In this document: positions 17,791 to 26,576 of the stretch, piece by piece
Layout: each line of letters starts with the position of its first letter
How positions within the stretch are numbered: position 1 is the stretch's first letter
Assembly (NCBI GenBank): GCA_946494335.1
Contig: CAMMBV010000001.1
Span: 86,830 to 150,829, forward strand
Origin: an uncultured Ruminococcus sp.
GTDB taxonomy: Bacteria; Bacillota; Clostridia; Lachnospirales; Lachnospiraceae
Direction of reading: 5' to 3'
DNA length: 64,000 nucleotides
Program-made: the position numbers and the translations under genes
Notes under the pieces: model-generated
The model's input: only the letters and a program-made list of their open reading frames with translations
Told to the model about the DNA's origin: nothing
The model's database searches: none

Positions 17791-19141
17791 AAAACTGGAT
17801 TTTTATGTGCCTCTGGAAAGGCTCGCATGTCAATGTCACGGCGAATACCTCTGCGCTTTTCTGGATTCCTCTTTGGAGGGGGAACAGGGGCGATACTCTA
17901 TATTGGGAAGAAATCCCTGGCTGACTTTTTATGAGCGGGAAGGTCAGTGCTACAAAAACGGAGAAAAAATACCGGAATCCATTGAGGAAGCGCTGGATTC
18001 TTACCTGAAAGAAAACCGGGAGGAAAATTTCTCATCCCTTCCTGTCGTATCAGGGGCGCTGGGGTATTTTTCCTATGAATACGGGAAAAAAGCGGAGGGG
18101 ATACAACGAAAAAGCAGCGCCGGGATGCCGGATGCCTGGTTTACCTTTTACGACAATCTGATCATTGAAGACCGTCGAAAAAAGGAAATCTACATCACGG
18201 CCCGGGGGATGTTAAAGGCGGCGGAAGACTCTTTAAGCCAAACAGAAAAATGGATCTTTGAGTGTATGAAAAAGCCGGAGATCCCGGTACCGCTAAAGCA
18301 TGGAAAGACGGCGGATTTTCAGGCTGACTTTGACAGGGAAGATTATAAAAAAGCCATAGACCATATGATAGAGTACATCCGCGCCGGGGATATCTATATC
18401 GCCAACATGACGCAGCAGCTTACCATGATCAGCAAAAAGGAGCCCTATGAGGTGTTTCGCTATCTGCGAACGCATAATCCTTCTCCTTTCGGCGCTTATT
18501 TTAATTACGGCGATTTTCAGATTGTCTGCGCATCGCCGGAGCGGTTTCTTAAGGTACAAAACGGTCAGGTGGAGACAAGGCCCGTCAAAGGAACCAGAAA
18601 ACGGGGCGAGACAAAAGAAGAGGATGAAAGATTAAAGCAGGAACTGGCGAATTCGGAAAAAGACAGAAGCGAGCTGCTGATGATCGTAGACCTGGAACGA
18701 AACGATCTGAATCATGTGTGCAGGCCCTGGTCTGTGAAAGTGACGGAGCATTTCGGTGTGGAGACCTACGCCACTGTGTTTCATCTGGTGAGCACGGTCA
18801 CAGGAGAGCTGAAGGAAAACGCCTCTTTGATGGATCTGATAAAGGCTGCTTTTCCCGGCGGCTCCATTACAGGGGCGCCCAAAATCCGCGCCATGGAAAT
18901 CATCGACGAACTGGAGCGCAGTTCAAGAGGAATCTATACCGGTTCCATCGGATATCTGGCGCTGGACGGCTCCTGCGATTTTAATATTGTGATCCGAACG
19001 ACCGTCTGCGAAAACGGGCGGTACCATCTGGGCGTGGGCGGCGGGATCACCTGCGAATCCGACACGGAGTTTGAATACGAAGAGATACTGCAGAAGGCAA
19101 AGGCGATAAGGGAGGCTGTTTATGACGGTGAAAATGGATGA
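17774..19141 (+). CDS. pabB: Aminodeoxychorismate synthase component I
   Basis: 455 residues, chorismate-binding family. N-terminal domain with GRYSILGRNPW; catalytic C-terminal domain with ANMTQQ, VKGTRKRG, PGGSITGAPKIRAMEII and YTGSIGYL. Adds ammonia from PabA to chorismate. Anthranilate synthase TrpE is the alternative, but the pabC neighbour and the folate operon downstream decide. The ATG overlaps the last 17 bases of pabA and has GGGAGA before it. Confidence 0.88.
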   Translation: MKTLVKKLDFYVPLERLACQCHGEYLCAFLDSSLEGEQGRYSILGRNPWLTFYEREGQCYKNGEKIPESIEEALDSYLKENREENFSSLPVVSGALGYFSYEYGKKAEGIQRKSSAGMPDAWFTFYDNLIIEDRRKKEIYITARGMLKAAEDSLSQTEKWIFECMKKPEIPVPLKHGKTADFQADFDREDYKKAIDHMIEYIRAGDIYIANMTQQLTMISKKEPYEVFRYLRTHNPSPFGAYFNYGDFQIVCASPERFLKVQNGQVETRPVKGTRKRGETKEEDERLKQELANSEKDRSELLMIVDLERNDLNHVCRPWSVKVTEHFGVETYATVFHLVSTVTGELKENASLMDLIKAAFPGGSITGAPKIRAMEIIDELERSSRGIYTGSIGYLALDGSCDFNIVIRTTVCENGRYHLGVGGGITCESDTEFEYEEILQKAKAIREAVYDGENG

Positions 19142-19856
19142 CGGGCTGGCTTTTGGACTGGGAGTTTTTGAGACCATAGGCGTAGAAGGCGGGCGGCCCC
19201 TTTTTTTAAAGGAGCATCTTAAGAGAATGCACAGCGGTGCGAAAACCTTAGGATTTTGGACGGAAGAGCTGGAAAAGAAAACGGCCCCCGCCAGGATAGA
19301 GGAATGGCTTGAAAAACAAAATGCAGACCGGGGCGCGCTGAAAATAATCGCCACCCGGGAAAATTTCCTGCTTTCCTGGCGGGATAATCCTTATAAAAGA
19401 GAGGATTATGAACGGGGCTTCGTCCTTAAGTTCAGTCAGGTGCGCCGCAATGAAACGTCTCCGCTGACTTACCTGAAAACACTGAATTACGCGGATAATA
19501 TCATGGAAAAGCGAAGGGCTTTAAAAGAAGGGGCGGACGAACCAGTGTTTTTGAATTTCCGGGGAGAAATAACAGAAGGGGCCGTCTCCAATATTTTTTT
19601 CGTGAGGGATGGGCAGATTTATACGCCTCCCTGTTCCTGCGGTCTGCTTCCGGGGATTATAAGAGACTGGGTCATAAAAAATTTTCCGGTGCGGGAACAG
19701 ATGATCCGGCCGGAAGAAACGGCGGATTTTGACGAGGCCTTCGTCACCAATTCTCTTATGGGGATCATGCCGGTTGGCCGGCTGGGCGAGACAGAATACA
19801 GAAAACGTATATTTGTACAAAAAGTGCAGAAAAAGTACAGAAATCTCATACTTTAA
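19122..19856 (+). CDS. pabC: 4-amino-4-deoxychorismate lyase
   Basis: 244 residues, class IV aminotransferase fold. FGLGVFETIG near the start, the PLP lysine in LKTLNYADN, EITEGAVSNIFFV and TPPCSCGLLPGI are characteristic. Releases p-aminobenzoate and pyruvate from ADC. Starts 20 bases inside the end of pabB. Completes a pabA-pabB-pabC set and is followed by the riboswitch-controlled fol operon. Confidence 0.85.
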   Translation: MTVKMDDGLAFGLGVFETIGVEGGRPLFLKEHLKRMHSGAKTLGFWTEELEKKTAPARIEEWLEKQNADRGALKIIATRENFLLSWRDNPYKREDYERGFVLKFSQVRRNETSPLTYLKTLNYADNIMEKRRALKEGADEPVFLNFRGEITEGAVSNIFFVRDGQIYTPPCSCGLLPGIIRDWVIKNFPVREQMIRPEETADFDEAFVTNSLMGIMPVGRLGETEYRKRIFVQKVQKKYRNLIL

Positions 19857-19874
19857 GAAATGTGTATATACTCC

Positions 19875-19902
19875 TTGCGCTTTTGGTTCTATGTGCTATA
19901 AT
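19875..19902 (+). promoter_or_regulatory. Promoter of the fol operon
   Basis: TTGCGC (19875-19880), 16-bp spacer and TATAAT (19897-19902). Transcription from about 19909 would run through the THF riboswitch and its terminator. Confidence 0.65.
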
Positions 19903-19933
19903 TGGGGTGGATGAAGGATAATATGCAAAATAG

Positions 19934-20022
19934 GATTTCATGCGTCAAGTGTTCAGTGGATGGGGAGTTGCCGCCGAAACGAAAAGTTCGTCTTACGATA
20001 TGAAGTCTGCACCCGTTGCAAC
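19934..20022 (+). promoter_or_regulatory. THF (tetrahydrofolate) riboswitch aptamer
   Basis: P1 pairs GATTTCAT (19934-19941) with ATGAAGTC (20000-20007). Directly after the 5' strand of P1 comes GCGTCAAGTG, matching the conserved GCGUUAAGUG. Directly after the 3' strand comes TGCACCCG, matching UGCAUCCG. GTTGC (19967-19971) can pair with GCAAC (20018-20022) as the long-range contact. The location ahead of folE-folP-folBK is the known context of this class. No covariance-model search was possible, so the call rests on motif order and context. Confidence 0.75.
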
Positions 20023-20033
20023 AATATAGGATT

Positions 20034-20097
20034 ACATCTCATATTGTGTGGGGGATATTTCAGTCATATGTCTGTCACATTATGGAGATGTTTTTTT
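20034..20097 (+). terminator. Expression-platform terminator of the THF riboswitch
   Basis: ACATCTC (20034-20040) pairs with GAGATGT (20085-20091). ATA/TGTG pairing continues the stem with small bulges, and a T7 run follows at 20091-20097. Ligand-dependent use of this hairpin would switch off folE at high folate. Folding calculations would be needed to define the competing antiterminator. Confidence 0.65.
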
Positions 20098-20156
20098 ATT
20101 TATATAAAAACAGTCTCCAGAAAAACCAAAGAACTTCGAGGAAAGGAGTCTGTTTC

Positions 20157-20711
20157 GTGGATAAAGAAAAGATTAAAGCAGCCGTTCGTATGTTATTGGA
20201 AGGAATCGGAGAAGACCCGGATCGGGAAGGGCTGTTGGAAACACCGGATCGGATTGCCAGGATGTGTGAAGAGGTGTACGGAGGATTGTATGAGGATGCC
20301 GCTTCTCATCTGGCAAAACAGTTTACTGTAGATAATAATGAAATGGTAATTGAAAAAGACATTACCTTTTATTCCATGTGTGAGCATCACCTTCTCCCCT
20401 TTTATGGAAAGGCTCACATTGCATACATACCCAATGGAAAAGTGGTGGGCTTAAGTAAGCTGGCCAGAACTGTGGATGTTTATGCCAGAAGAGCCCAGAT
20501 TCAGGAAAAAATGACTTCCCAGATCGCAGACGCCCTGGAGGAAAGCTTAAGTCCAAAAGGCGTCATGGTGATGATAGAGGCGGAACATACCTGCATGACC
20601 ATGCGAGGCATCCGCAAACCGGGCAGCAAAACAGTGACCACTGTGACCAGGGGAGCCTTTAAAGAAGATTTTGAACTGCAGAAAATGTTTATGCAGATGG
20701 TGAAAAACTGA
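20157..20711 (+). CDS. folE: GTP cyclohydrolase I
   Basis: 184 residues, normal length. [16 protein letters not shown], the zinc/catalytic box [19 protein letters not shown], and [11 protein letters not shown] with the second zinc Cys are all intact. Converts GTP to dihydroneopterin triphosphate, first step of the pterin branch. Start is GTG 20157 with AAAGGAG 8 bases upstream; the open frame back to 20016 is riboswitch RNA. Its stop overlaps the next ATG as TGATG. Confidence 0.93.
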   Translation: MDKEKIKAAVRMLLEGIGEDPDREGLLETPDRIARMCEEVYGGLYEDAASHLAKQFTVDNNEMVIEKDITFYSMCEHHLLPFYGKAHIAYIPNGKVVGLSKLARTVDVYARRAQIQEKMTSQIADALEESLSPKGVMVMIEAEHTCMTMRGIRKPGSKTVTTVTRGAFKEDFELQKMFMQMVKN

Positions 20712-21196
20712 TGCAGGATATGAGCCGTGTCGACAGAATCTGGAATCATCCGCTGTATCAGCAGCACCTGAAAGGGCTGCTGGAGGCGGAGCAGAAAAGG
20801 GAATTCTGCCGCCATACGCCGGAGCATTTTCTGGACGTGGCCAGGCTTACGTATATCTTTGCGCTGGAAGCCGGACTTTCCATTTCAAAGGATATCATTT
20901 ACGGCGCCGCCCTGCTTCATGATATCGGAAGAAAGCAGCAGTATGATCACGGCATACCCCATGAAAAGGCCAGCGCTGCCATTGCGGAGCAGATTCTTCC
21001 GGAATGCGGCTATGCGAAGGAAGAAAGGGCGTTTATTCTGGACGCCATTTTAAGTCACCGCAAAAAAGAGGCGGGGGAAAGTCTTAATGGGCTGATGTAC
21101 CGGGCGGATAAGATGTCCAGACTTTGTTTTGCGTGCCCGGCAGAGCAAAAGTGCGACTGGCCAAAGGAAAAGAAAAACGAGACGATACAGTACTGA
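20711..21196 (+). CDS. HD-domain hydrolase inside the folate operon
   Basis: 161 residues. HTPEHFLDVARL, LLHDIGRKQQYDHG and ILSHRK provide the histidine and HD metal site. No Nudix FolQ (dihydroneopterin triphosphate pyrophosphatase) or alkaline phosphatase candidate lies in the operon, and this gene sits exactly between folE and folP where that step is needed. That role is an inference from position; the family itself only shows metal-dependent phosphohydrolase potential. A CxxC-like cysteine cluster (CFACPAEQKC) near residues 138-147 is unexplained. Confidence 0.72.
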   Translation: MQDMSRVDRIWNHPLYQQHLKGLLEAEQKREFCRHTPEHFLDVARLTYIFALEAGLSISKDIIYGAALLHDIGRKQQYDHGIPHEKASAAIAEQILPECGYAKEERAFILDAILSHRKKEAGESLNGLMYRADKMSRLCFACPAEQKCDWPKEKKNETIQY

Positions 21197-21208
21197 CTTG
21201 GAGGAACT

Positions 21209-22015
21209 ATGAAAATCGGTAACCGAGAATTTGACTTTTCCCATAAAACGTATATTATGGGAATTTTAAATGTGACGCCGGATTCATTTTCAGACGGCGG
21301 GAAGTGGAACGATATGGATAAAGCGCTGCAGCATGTGGAGGATATGATCCATGAGGGCGCTGATGTGATCGATGTGGGCGGCGAGTCCACAAGACCGGGG
21401 CATGAACAGATCACGGATGAGGAGGAAATTGACCGGGTGGCGCCTGTGATTGCCGCAGTGAAGAAACGCTTCGATGTGCCGGTGTCGGTGGATACGTATA
21501 AATCTGCTGTGGCCAGGGCTGCGCTTGCGGAAGGGGCGGATCTGATCAATGATATCTGGGGCTTTAAATATGATGAGAAGATGGCCGGGGTGGCGGCTGA
21601 ATGGGACGCTGCCTGCTGCCTGATGCATAATAAAAACGGGACACAGTACCGGGACTTTATGAAGGATATGATGGAGGAAACGCTGGAGTGCGTTCGCATA
21701 GCCCAAAAAGCCGGGGTAAAAAAAGACAGGATATTGCTGGACCCGGGAATCGGTTTCGGGAAAACTTATGAGATGAACCTGGAAGCCCTGCGCAGACTGA
21801 AGGAGTTCTGTGATCTTGGGTATCCCGTACTTCTTGGAACGTCACGAAAATCCGTCATCGGTCTTGCCCTTGACCTTCCCTCGGATCAGCGGGTGGAAGG
21901 TACTCTTGCCACCACCGTGCTGGGCGTGCTGGCCGGATGCGCTTTCGTACGCGTGCACGATATCAGAGAAAACAGAAGGGCTATCCAGATGACGGAGGCC
22001 ATATTGGGAAAATAA
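21209..22015 (+). CDS. folP: Dihydropteroate synthase
   Basis: 268 residues. ILNVTPDSFSDGG, DVGGESTRPGH, INDIWGF and the C-terminal RVHD are the canonical DHPS boxes. Condenses 6-hydroxymethyl-dihydropterin pyrophosphate with pABA, the target of sulfonamides; both substrates are made by neighbouring genes. Ribosome site GGAGG precedes the ATG. The loop sequences look wild type, with no resistance-type insertion visible. Confidence 0.93.
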   Translation: MKIGNREFDFSHKTYIMGILNVTPDSFSDGGKWNDMDKALQHVEDMIHEGADVIDVGGESTRPGHEQITDEEEIDRVAPVIAAVKKRFDVPVSVDTYKSAVARAALAEGADLINDIWGFKYDEKMAGVAAEWDAACCLMHNKNGTQYRDFMKDMMEETLECVRIAQKAGVKKDRILLDPGIGFGKTYEMNLEALRRLKEFCDLGYPVLLGTSRKSVIGLALDLPSDQRVEGTLATTVLGVLAGCAFVRVHDIRENRRAIQMTEAILGK

Positions 22016-22038
22016 GCAGCAGGAGAGAACAAAAGCGC

Positions 22039-22872
22039 ATGGACAAAATATATATCAAAAACCTGGAGCTTTTTGCAAAGCACGGAGTTTTTCCGGAAGA
22101 AAATGTGCTGGGACAAAAATTCGTGGTGTCAGCCGTTTTGTACACCGATATCCGGGAAGCGGGGAAAAGCGACGATCTGACGAAATCCATCCATTACGGC
22201 GAGGTCAGCCATCAGATCAGAGAGTATGTGGAAAACCATACGTATAAGCTTCTGGAAAGGGTGGCGGAAGGCCTGGCGGCGGAACTGCTTCTTACGGTTC
22301 CACGACTGAAAGGAATTAAACTGGAGATAAAAAAACCCTGGGCTCCCGTGGGACTGCCTCTGGAAACGGTATCCGTGGAAATTGAAAGATGGTGGCACCG
22401 GGCTTATATCGCCCTGGGTTCCAATCTGGGAGACAAAAAGCGGTATCTTAATGATGCAGTGGAAGCGTTGGGAAAGACCTGCGGATGCAGGATAAACAAA
22501 GTGTCGGATTTTATTGTCACCAGCCCTTACGGCGGCGTGGAGCAGGATGATTTTTTAAACGGCGTGCTGGAGCTTTCTACGATTCTGACGCCTGAAGAAC
22601 TGCTTTTGCGGCTTCATGAAATCGAACAGGGGGCCGGACGGGAGCGTAAAGTACGCTGGGGGCCGCGAACCCTTGATCTGGATATCCTTTTATATGACAG
22701 TGTCATACTGGATACGGAGGAGCTTCACATCCCTCACATTGACATGCAAAGAAGAGACTTTGTACTGAAACCCTTAAATCAGATCGCATCCCATGTGCGC
22801 CATCCGGTGCTGGGACGCACCATAGGAGAACTGTGGAATAGTTTGGAGGAAACTTTGCCGCAGCAGCCGTAG
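22039..22872 (+). CDS. folBK: Bifunctional dihydroneopterin aldolase / HPPK
   Basis: 277 residues in two domains. Residues 1-118 are FolB (KNLELFAKHGVFPEE, IHYGEV, KKPWAPVGLPLETVSVEI). Residues about 120-277 are FolK (YIALGSNLGDKKRYL, PYGGVEQDDFLNGV, RWGPRTLDLDILLY, PHIDMQRRDFVLKPL). The fused enzyme cleaves dihydroneopterin and pyrophosphorylates the product for FolP. The start at ATG 22039 follows AGGAGAG; the ORF extension to 21937 lies within folP. Fusion of these two is common in Clostridia. Confidence 0.92.
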   Translation: MDKIYIKNLELFAKHGVFPEENVLGQKFVVSAVLYTDIREAGKSDDLTKSIHYGEVSHQIREYVENHTYKLLERVAEGLAAELLLTVPRLKGIKLEIKKPWAPVGLPLETVSVEIERWWHRAYIALGSNLGDKKRYLNDAVEALGKTCGCRINKVSDFIVTSPYGGVEQDDFLNGVLELSTILTPEELLLRLHEIEQGAGRERKVRWGPRTLDLDILLYDSVILDTEELHIPHIDMQRRDFVLKPLNQIASHVRHPVLGRTIGELWNSLEETLPQQP

Positions 22873-22887
22873 GCTGCGCGGCTTTTT
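22858..22887 (+). terminator. Terminator of the fol operon, overlapping the folBK stop
   Basis: GCAGCC-GTA-GGCTGC (22863-22877) with outer CCGC/GCGG pairing, followed by CTTTTT. The folBK stop TAG lies in the hairpin. Confidence 0.65.
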
Positions 22888-22907
22888 CTTACAGGCAAGG
22901 AGGGCAT

Positions 22908-24059
22908 ATGCGTTTTTTTCATTTATCTGATCTGCATATCGGGAGATACCTGCACGGCTATTCACTGGCGGATCAGCAAAGGGAGATACTGGCTCAGATT
23001 GTTCAGTGGGCAAAAAAGGAGAGGCCCGATGCCATCGTGATTGCAGGGGATATCTACGATAAGCCTTCCCCTTCCGGTGAAGCGGTACTTTTATTCGACC
23101 GTTTTCTGACGGAGCTGTCACGGCTGAAACCGCAGATTCCGGTCATGATCATCAGCGGCAATCACGATTCCCCGAAGCGGCTGCAGTATGCCGGTGCGTT
23201 GCTGAAAGAACATCAGATTTATCTTGCGGCACAGCCGCCCGGGAAAGAAGAGGACTATTTGTCAAAGCTGATTCTTACGGACAAATACGGTGAGATTGTT
23301 TTTTACATGCTTCCCTATATCCGGCCCCAGGCAGTGAGACAGGCGCTGGAGGAAGGACAGACGGACAGCTATCACCGGGCGGTAAAAGGTCTGCTGGAAC
23401 GAGAAAATCCGGACTGGAATAAGAGAAACGTGCTGATTGCCCATCAGTTTTTCACAGCCGGTTCATTCCGCCCCCAGACCAGCGATTCGGAAACCATTCA
23501 CGTGGGGGGCATGGATAATGTGGACATTGAAGCCGTCCACCAGTTTGACTATGTGGCGCTGGGTCATATCCACGGCGCGCAGAAGGTAAAAGAATCCCAT
23601 ATCCGTTACTGCGGTTCTCCCATGAAATACTCGGTCAGCGAATGGCGTCAGGAAAAGGGAATACTGCTGGTGGAGATGGGAAAAAAAGGAGAACCATTAA
23701 TGTACCGGACCCTGCCGCTTGCAGCCCCAAAAGACGTGGTGAAAAAGAAGGGAACGCTGAAAGAAATTCTGGCGGAGGGAAAATGCGGGGATTTTGTCAG
23801 CGTGACGCTGACTGATGAGAAGGAGCTGTATCAGCCCCGGGAAATCCTGGAGGAATATTTCCCAAATCTGCTGGAAGTAAAGGTGGAAAACAAACGGACA
23901 AAAAAAATGTTTGAGGAAGAAACCGAAATCAGCTGGGATGACGATCCCATGACAGTCTTTGAGCAGTTTTTCCGGGAAATGCAGGGACGGGATATGACAG
24001 AGGAAGAAAGAAGTGTGATGAAGGAGACGGCGGAAAAAGCCGGGGAGGAAAAAGTATGA
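22908..24059 (+). CDS. sbcD: Exonuclease subunit SbcD (Mre11-like)
   Basis: 383 residues. Phosphoesterase motifs SDLHIGR, AGDIYDKPSP, SGNHDSPKRL, VLIAHQF and ALGHIHGAQ give the two-manganese nuclease site. With SbcC it opens hairpins and processes blocked DNA ends. AAGGAGGG precedes the ATG and the stop overlaps sbcC as ATGA. Confidence 0.92.
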   Translation: MRFFHLSDLHIGRYLHGYSLADQQREILAQIVQWAKKERPDAIVIAGDIYDKPSPSGEAVLLFDRFLTELSRLKPQIPVMIISGNHDSPKRLQYAGALLKEHQIYLAAQPPGKEEDYLSKLILTDKYGEIVFYMLPYIRPQAVRQALEEGQTDSYHRAVKGLLERENPDWNKRNVLIAHQFFTAGSFRPQTSDSETIHVGGMDNVDIEAVHQFDYVALGHIHGAQKVKESHIRYCGSPMKYSVSEWRQEKGILLVEMGKKGEPLMYRTLPLAAPKDVVKKKGTLKEILAEGKCGDFVSVTLTDEKELYQPREILEEYFPNLLEVKVENKRTKKMFEEETEISWDDDPMTVFEQFFREMQGRDMTEEERSVMKETAEKAGEEKV

Positions 24060-26536
24060 AGCCGTTGGAACTGATTATGTCAGCCTTTGGCTCCTATGCC
24101 GGCGAGACAAGAATTGATTTTTCCGATGTGCAGCAGGGCGTTTTTCTGATAACGGGCGATACGGGGGCCGGAAAGACGACGATTTTTGATGCCGTGACGT
24201 ATGCGCTGTATGACAGAACCAGCGGCATGAAGCGGGAGGGCGCCATGATGCGCAGTCAGTACGCCGATGGGGATACGAAGACTTATGTGGAGTTTACCTT
24301 CACACACCGGCAGGAACGGTACACGGTGAGAAGAAATCCGGAGTACAGAAGAAAGAAAAAAAGAAAGAGCGGCGGTCAGGATGCCTTTACCACGGAAAGA
24401 GCTCAGGTATCCTTAACCATGCCGGACGGCAGCGATTATCCCGGGAACAGGACCCAAATCAACCGGAAAATTGTGAAAATCATCGGCCTTGATGTACAGC
24501 AGTTTACCCAGACCGTCATGATTGCCCAGGGAGATTTTTTAAGACTTCTCCACGCCCAGTCTCAGGAACGCAAGCAGATCTTTGGAAATATATTTAACAC
24601 GTCAATTTACTGGAGGATTCAGGAAGAGCTGAAAGCGAAGGCACGGGAGGAAAAAGAAAAGCTGGAGGACCAAAGAAAAAGTCTGCAAAGGGAAATAGAG
24701 CGGGTGGAATGTCCGGCGGACTATCCGCAAAAAGAACAGTGGGAAGAAATAAAAAATGCAGGACAGCCGGATATCAGCCAGGCGCTTATTTTTCTGAAAG
24801 ATATATGTGCGCTGGGTGAGGAAAAACAGGATCAAATCCGGCAGCGAATGGAGGAGACGCAAAAGGAACTGGAAAAGCTCCAGGGGTATCTGGAGGCTGC
24901 GGATTCCGTCAATGAGTTGTTCCGCCAGCTTGAAAGGGCGCAGGAACGCAAAGAAGAACTTAAGCAAAAGTTACCGGCCATGGAAGAGATAAAAAAAAGG
25001 CTGGAAAATGTCCGTGTATCCTTGTCTGCGGCGGAAAAAGAAGAGCAGATGGAGGAACAGAATCGTTTCTGGGAACAGATAAAGGAGGAGCGGCAAAAGG
25101 AGGAGCAGCAGATACAGGCGGAGAAAAAACTGCTGGATATATATCAGAATGCCCCTGAAAATCTGGACAGGGAACTGGCGGACGTACAGAAAGGATCGAT
25201 GAAAGACCAGGCCGGAAAGCTGTTGATGCTGACCAGGGAGAAGGCGCGTCTTCAGGAGGAAAAAAAGCGGCAGCAGGAGGAGGTCCGTAAAAAAGAGACA
25301 GCCTATGAATGCGGGTATCGCTCCTTTCTGGAGGCACAGGCAGGTCTGCTGGCGCAGGAACTGAAAGAAGGATCGCCCTGTCCCGTCTGCGGTTCCATCC
25401 ACCATCCCCACAGGGCTGAACTCCCTGAGGGAGCCTTAAACCAGCGCCAGCTGGAGCGTCTGAAGGAGGAGCTGGAAAGGGCCAGAAAGAAACTGGAGCA
25501 GGCGGAAGCTTCATTTCGGGAAGCCCAGGATTCCTGTGACCGTCAGTATCAGAAATGTCTGCAGGAAATCGGCAGACGGGAAGGAAAGGCGGAGCAGCTA
25601 AAGGGGCAGGAGGAAAGAGAGCGGAAGAAAAAAGAGCAGGCCAGGGAAGCGTTTAAACAGGCCCTTCGGGAGGCCGGCATTTCAGTGGAAGCGTATCACA
25701 GCGCAAAAAAGGACAGGCAGCAGGCCGAGAACTGGCGGAAAAGTCTGGATACATATCAGGAAGAATGCATCCGCGCCGATGAGAACTGCAGGCGGTGCGC
25801 CCAGGTACTGCGCGGAAAACACAGGGCGGATACGAAGGAGGCACAGGAAAAGGTTCTGGAACGGAAAGAAGAAAAACAGTTTCTGGAACAGGAAAGCCAC
25901 CGGCTTTTTGCACAGCAGGAACGAAACGGCGAGATCATGGGCCGGCTGGAGCAGCTGAAGGAAGAGGAGGAAAGGCAAAGGGAGAAATACGAAGTGATGC
26001 TCACTTTGTCCAGAACTGCCAACGGTACCTTGAATCAGAGTATCAAAATGGATTTTGAGACCTATGTTCAGCGGCGTTTTTTCAGTCATGTTATCTACTG
26101 CGCCAATCAACGTTTTGTGAAAATGACCTCCGGGCAGCTCATACTGCGGCTGCGTGAACTGAAAAATCTCTCCACCCAGGGGCAGGCTGGGCTTGATCTT
26201 GATGTTTACAGTCCTCTGACGGGAGGGGTGCGGGACGTAAAAACCCTGTCCGGCGGGGAATCCTTTATGGCGGCGCTGTCCTTGGCCCTTGGCATGGCCG
26301 ACGTGATCAGCGCCGCAGCGGGAGCTGTCAGGATGGATACCATGTTTATCGATGAAGGATTCGGCTCTCTGGATGAAGAGGCCAGGGAAAGGGCTGTGGG
26401 TATTTTAAATGAGCTGGCCGGGTCCAGCCGTCTGGTGGGGATTATTTCTCATGTGGAAGAGCTGAAAGATCAGATTGACCGGAAACTTTATGTTTCCAGA
26501 ACAGAAAAAGGAAGTCAGGCCCGATGGGAACTGTAA
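24056..26536 (+). CDS. sbcC: Exonuclease subunit SbcC (Rad50-like ATPase)
   Basis: 826 residues, somewhat short of the usual 1000-1100 because the coiled-coil arms are short. Walker A GDTGAGKTTIF is N-terminal, zinc-hook CPVCG (Cys442, Cys445) sits in the middle, and the signature LSGGESF and Walker B FIDEGFGSLD are C-terminal. Long Glu/Lys/Gln-rich coiled coils flank the hook. Forms the tethering ATPase complex with SbcD. A hairpin terminator follows the stop. Confidence 0.92.
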   Translation: MKPLELIMSAFGSYAGETRIDFSDVQQGVFLITGDTGAGKTTIFDAVTYALYDRTSGMKREGAMMRSQYADGDTKTYVEFTFTHRQERYTVRRNPEYRRKKKRKSGGQDAFTTERAQVSLTMPDGSDYPGNRTQINRKIVKIIGLDVQQFTQTVMIAQGDFLRLLHAQSQERKQIFGNIFNTSIYWRIQEELKAKAREEKEKLEDQRKSLQREIERVECPADYPQKEQWEEIKNAGQPDISQALIFLKDICALGEEKQDQIRQRMEETQKELEKLQGYLEAADSVNELFRQLERAQERKEELKQKLPAMEEIKKRLENVRVSLSAAEKEEQMEEQNRFWEQIKEERQKEEQQIQAEKKLLDIYQNAPENLDRELADVQKGSMKDQAGKLLMLTREKARLQEEKKRQQEEVRKKETAYECGYRSFLEAQAGLLAQELKEGSPCPVCGSIHHPHRAELPEGALNQRQLERLKEELERARKKLEQAEASFREAQDSCDRQYQKCLQEIGRREGKAEQLKGQEERERKKKEQAREAFKQALREAGISVEAYHSAKKDRQQAENWRKSLDTYQEECIRADENCRRCAQVLRGKHRADTKEAQEKVLERKEEKQFLEQESHRLFAQQERNGEIMGRLEQLKEEEERQREKYEVMLTLSRTANGTLNQSIKMDFETYVQRRFFSHVIYCANQRFVKMTSGQLILRLRELKNLSTQGQAGLDLDVYSPLTGGVRDVKTLSGGESFMAALSLALGMADVISAAAGAVRMDTMFIDEGFGSLDEEARERAVGILNELAGSSRLVGIISHVEELKDQIDRKLYVSRTEKGSQARWEL

Positions 26537-26548
26537 TCTTTTTTGAAA

Positions 26549-26576
26549 AAAGCCGGAAGTCAACGCTTCCGGCTTT
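26549..26576. terminator. Bidirectional terminator between sbcC and the AraC gene
   Basis: An 11-bp perfect stem AAAGCCGGAAG / CTTCCGGCTTT with a 6-base loop. T-rich tails occur on both strands; it includes the stop codon of the convergent AraC gene. Confidence 0.8.

Noticed and set aside
24056..26536. SbcC as truncated pseudogene
   Set aside because: It is short, but Walker A, zinc hook, signature and Walker B are all intact; only the coiled coils are shorter.
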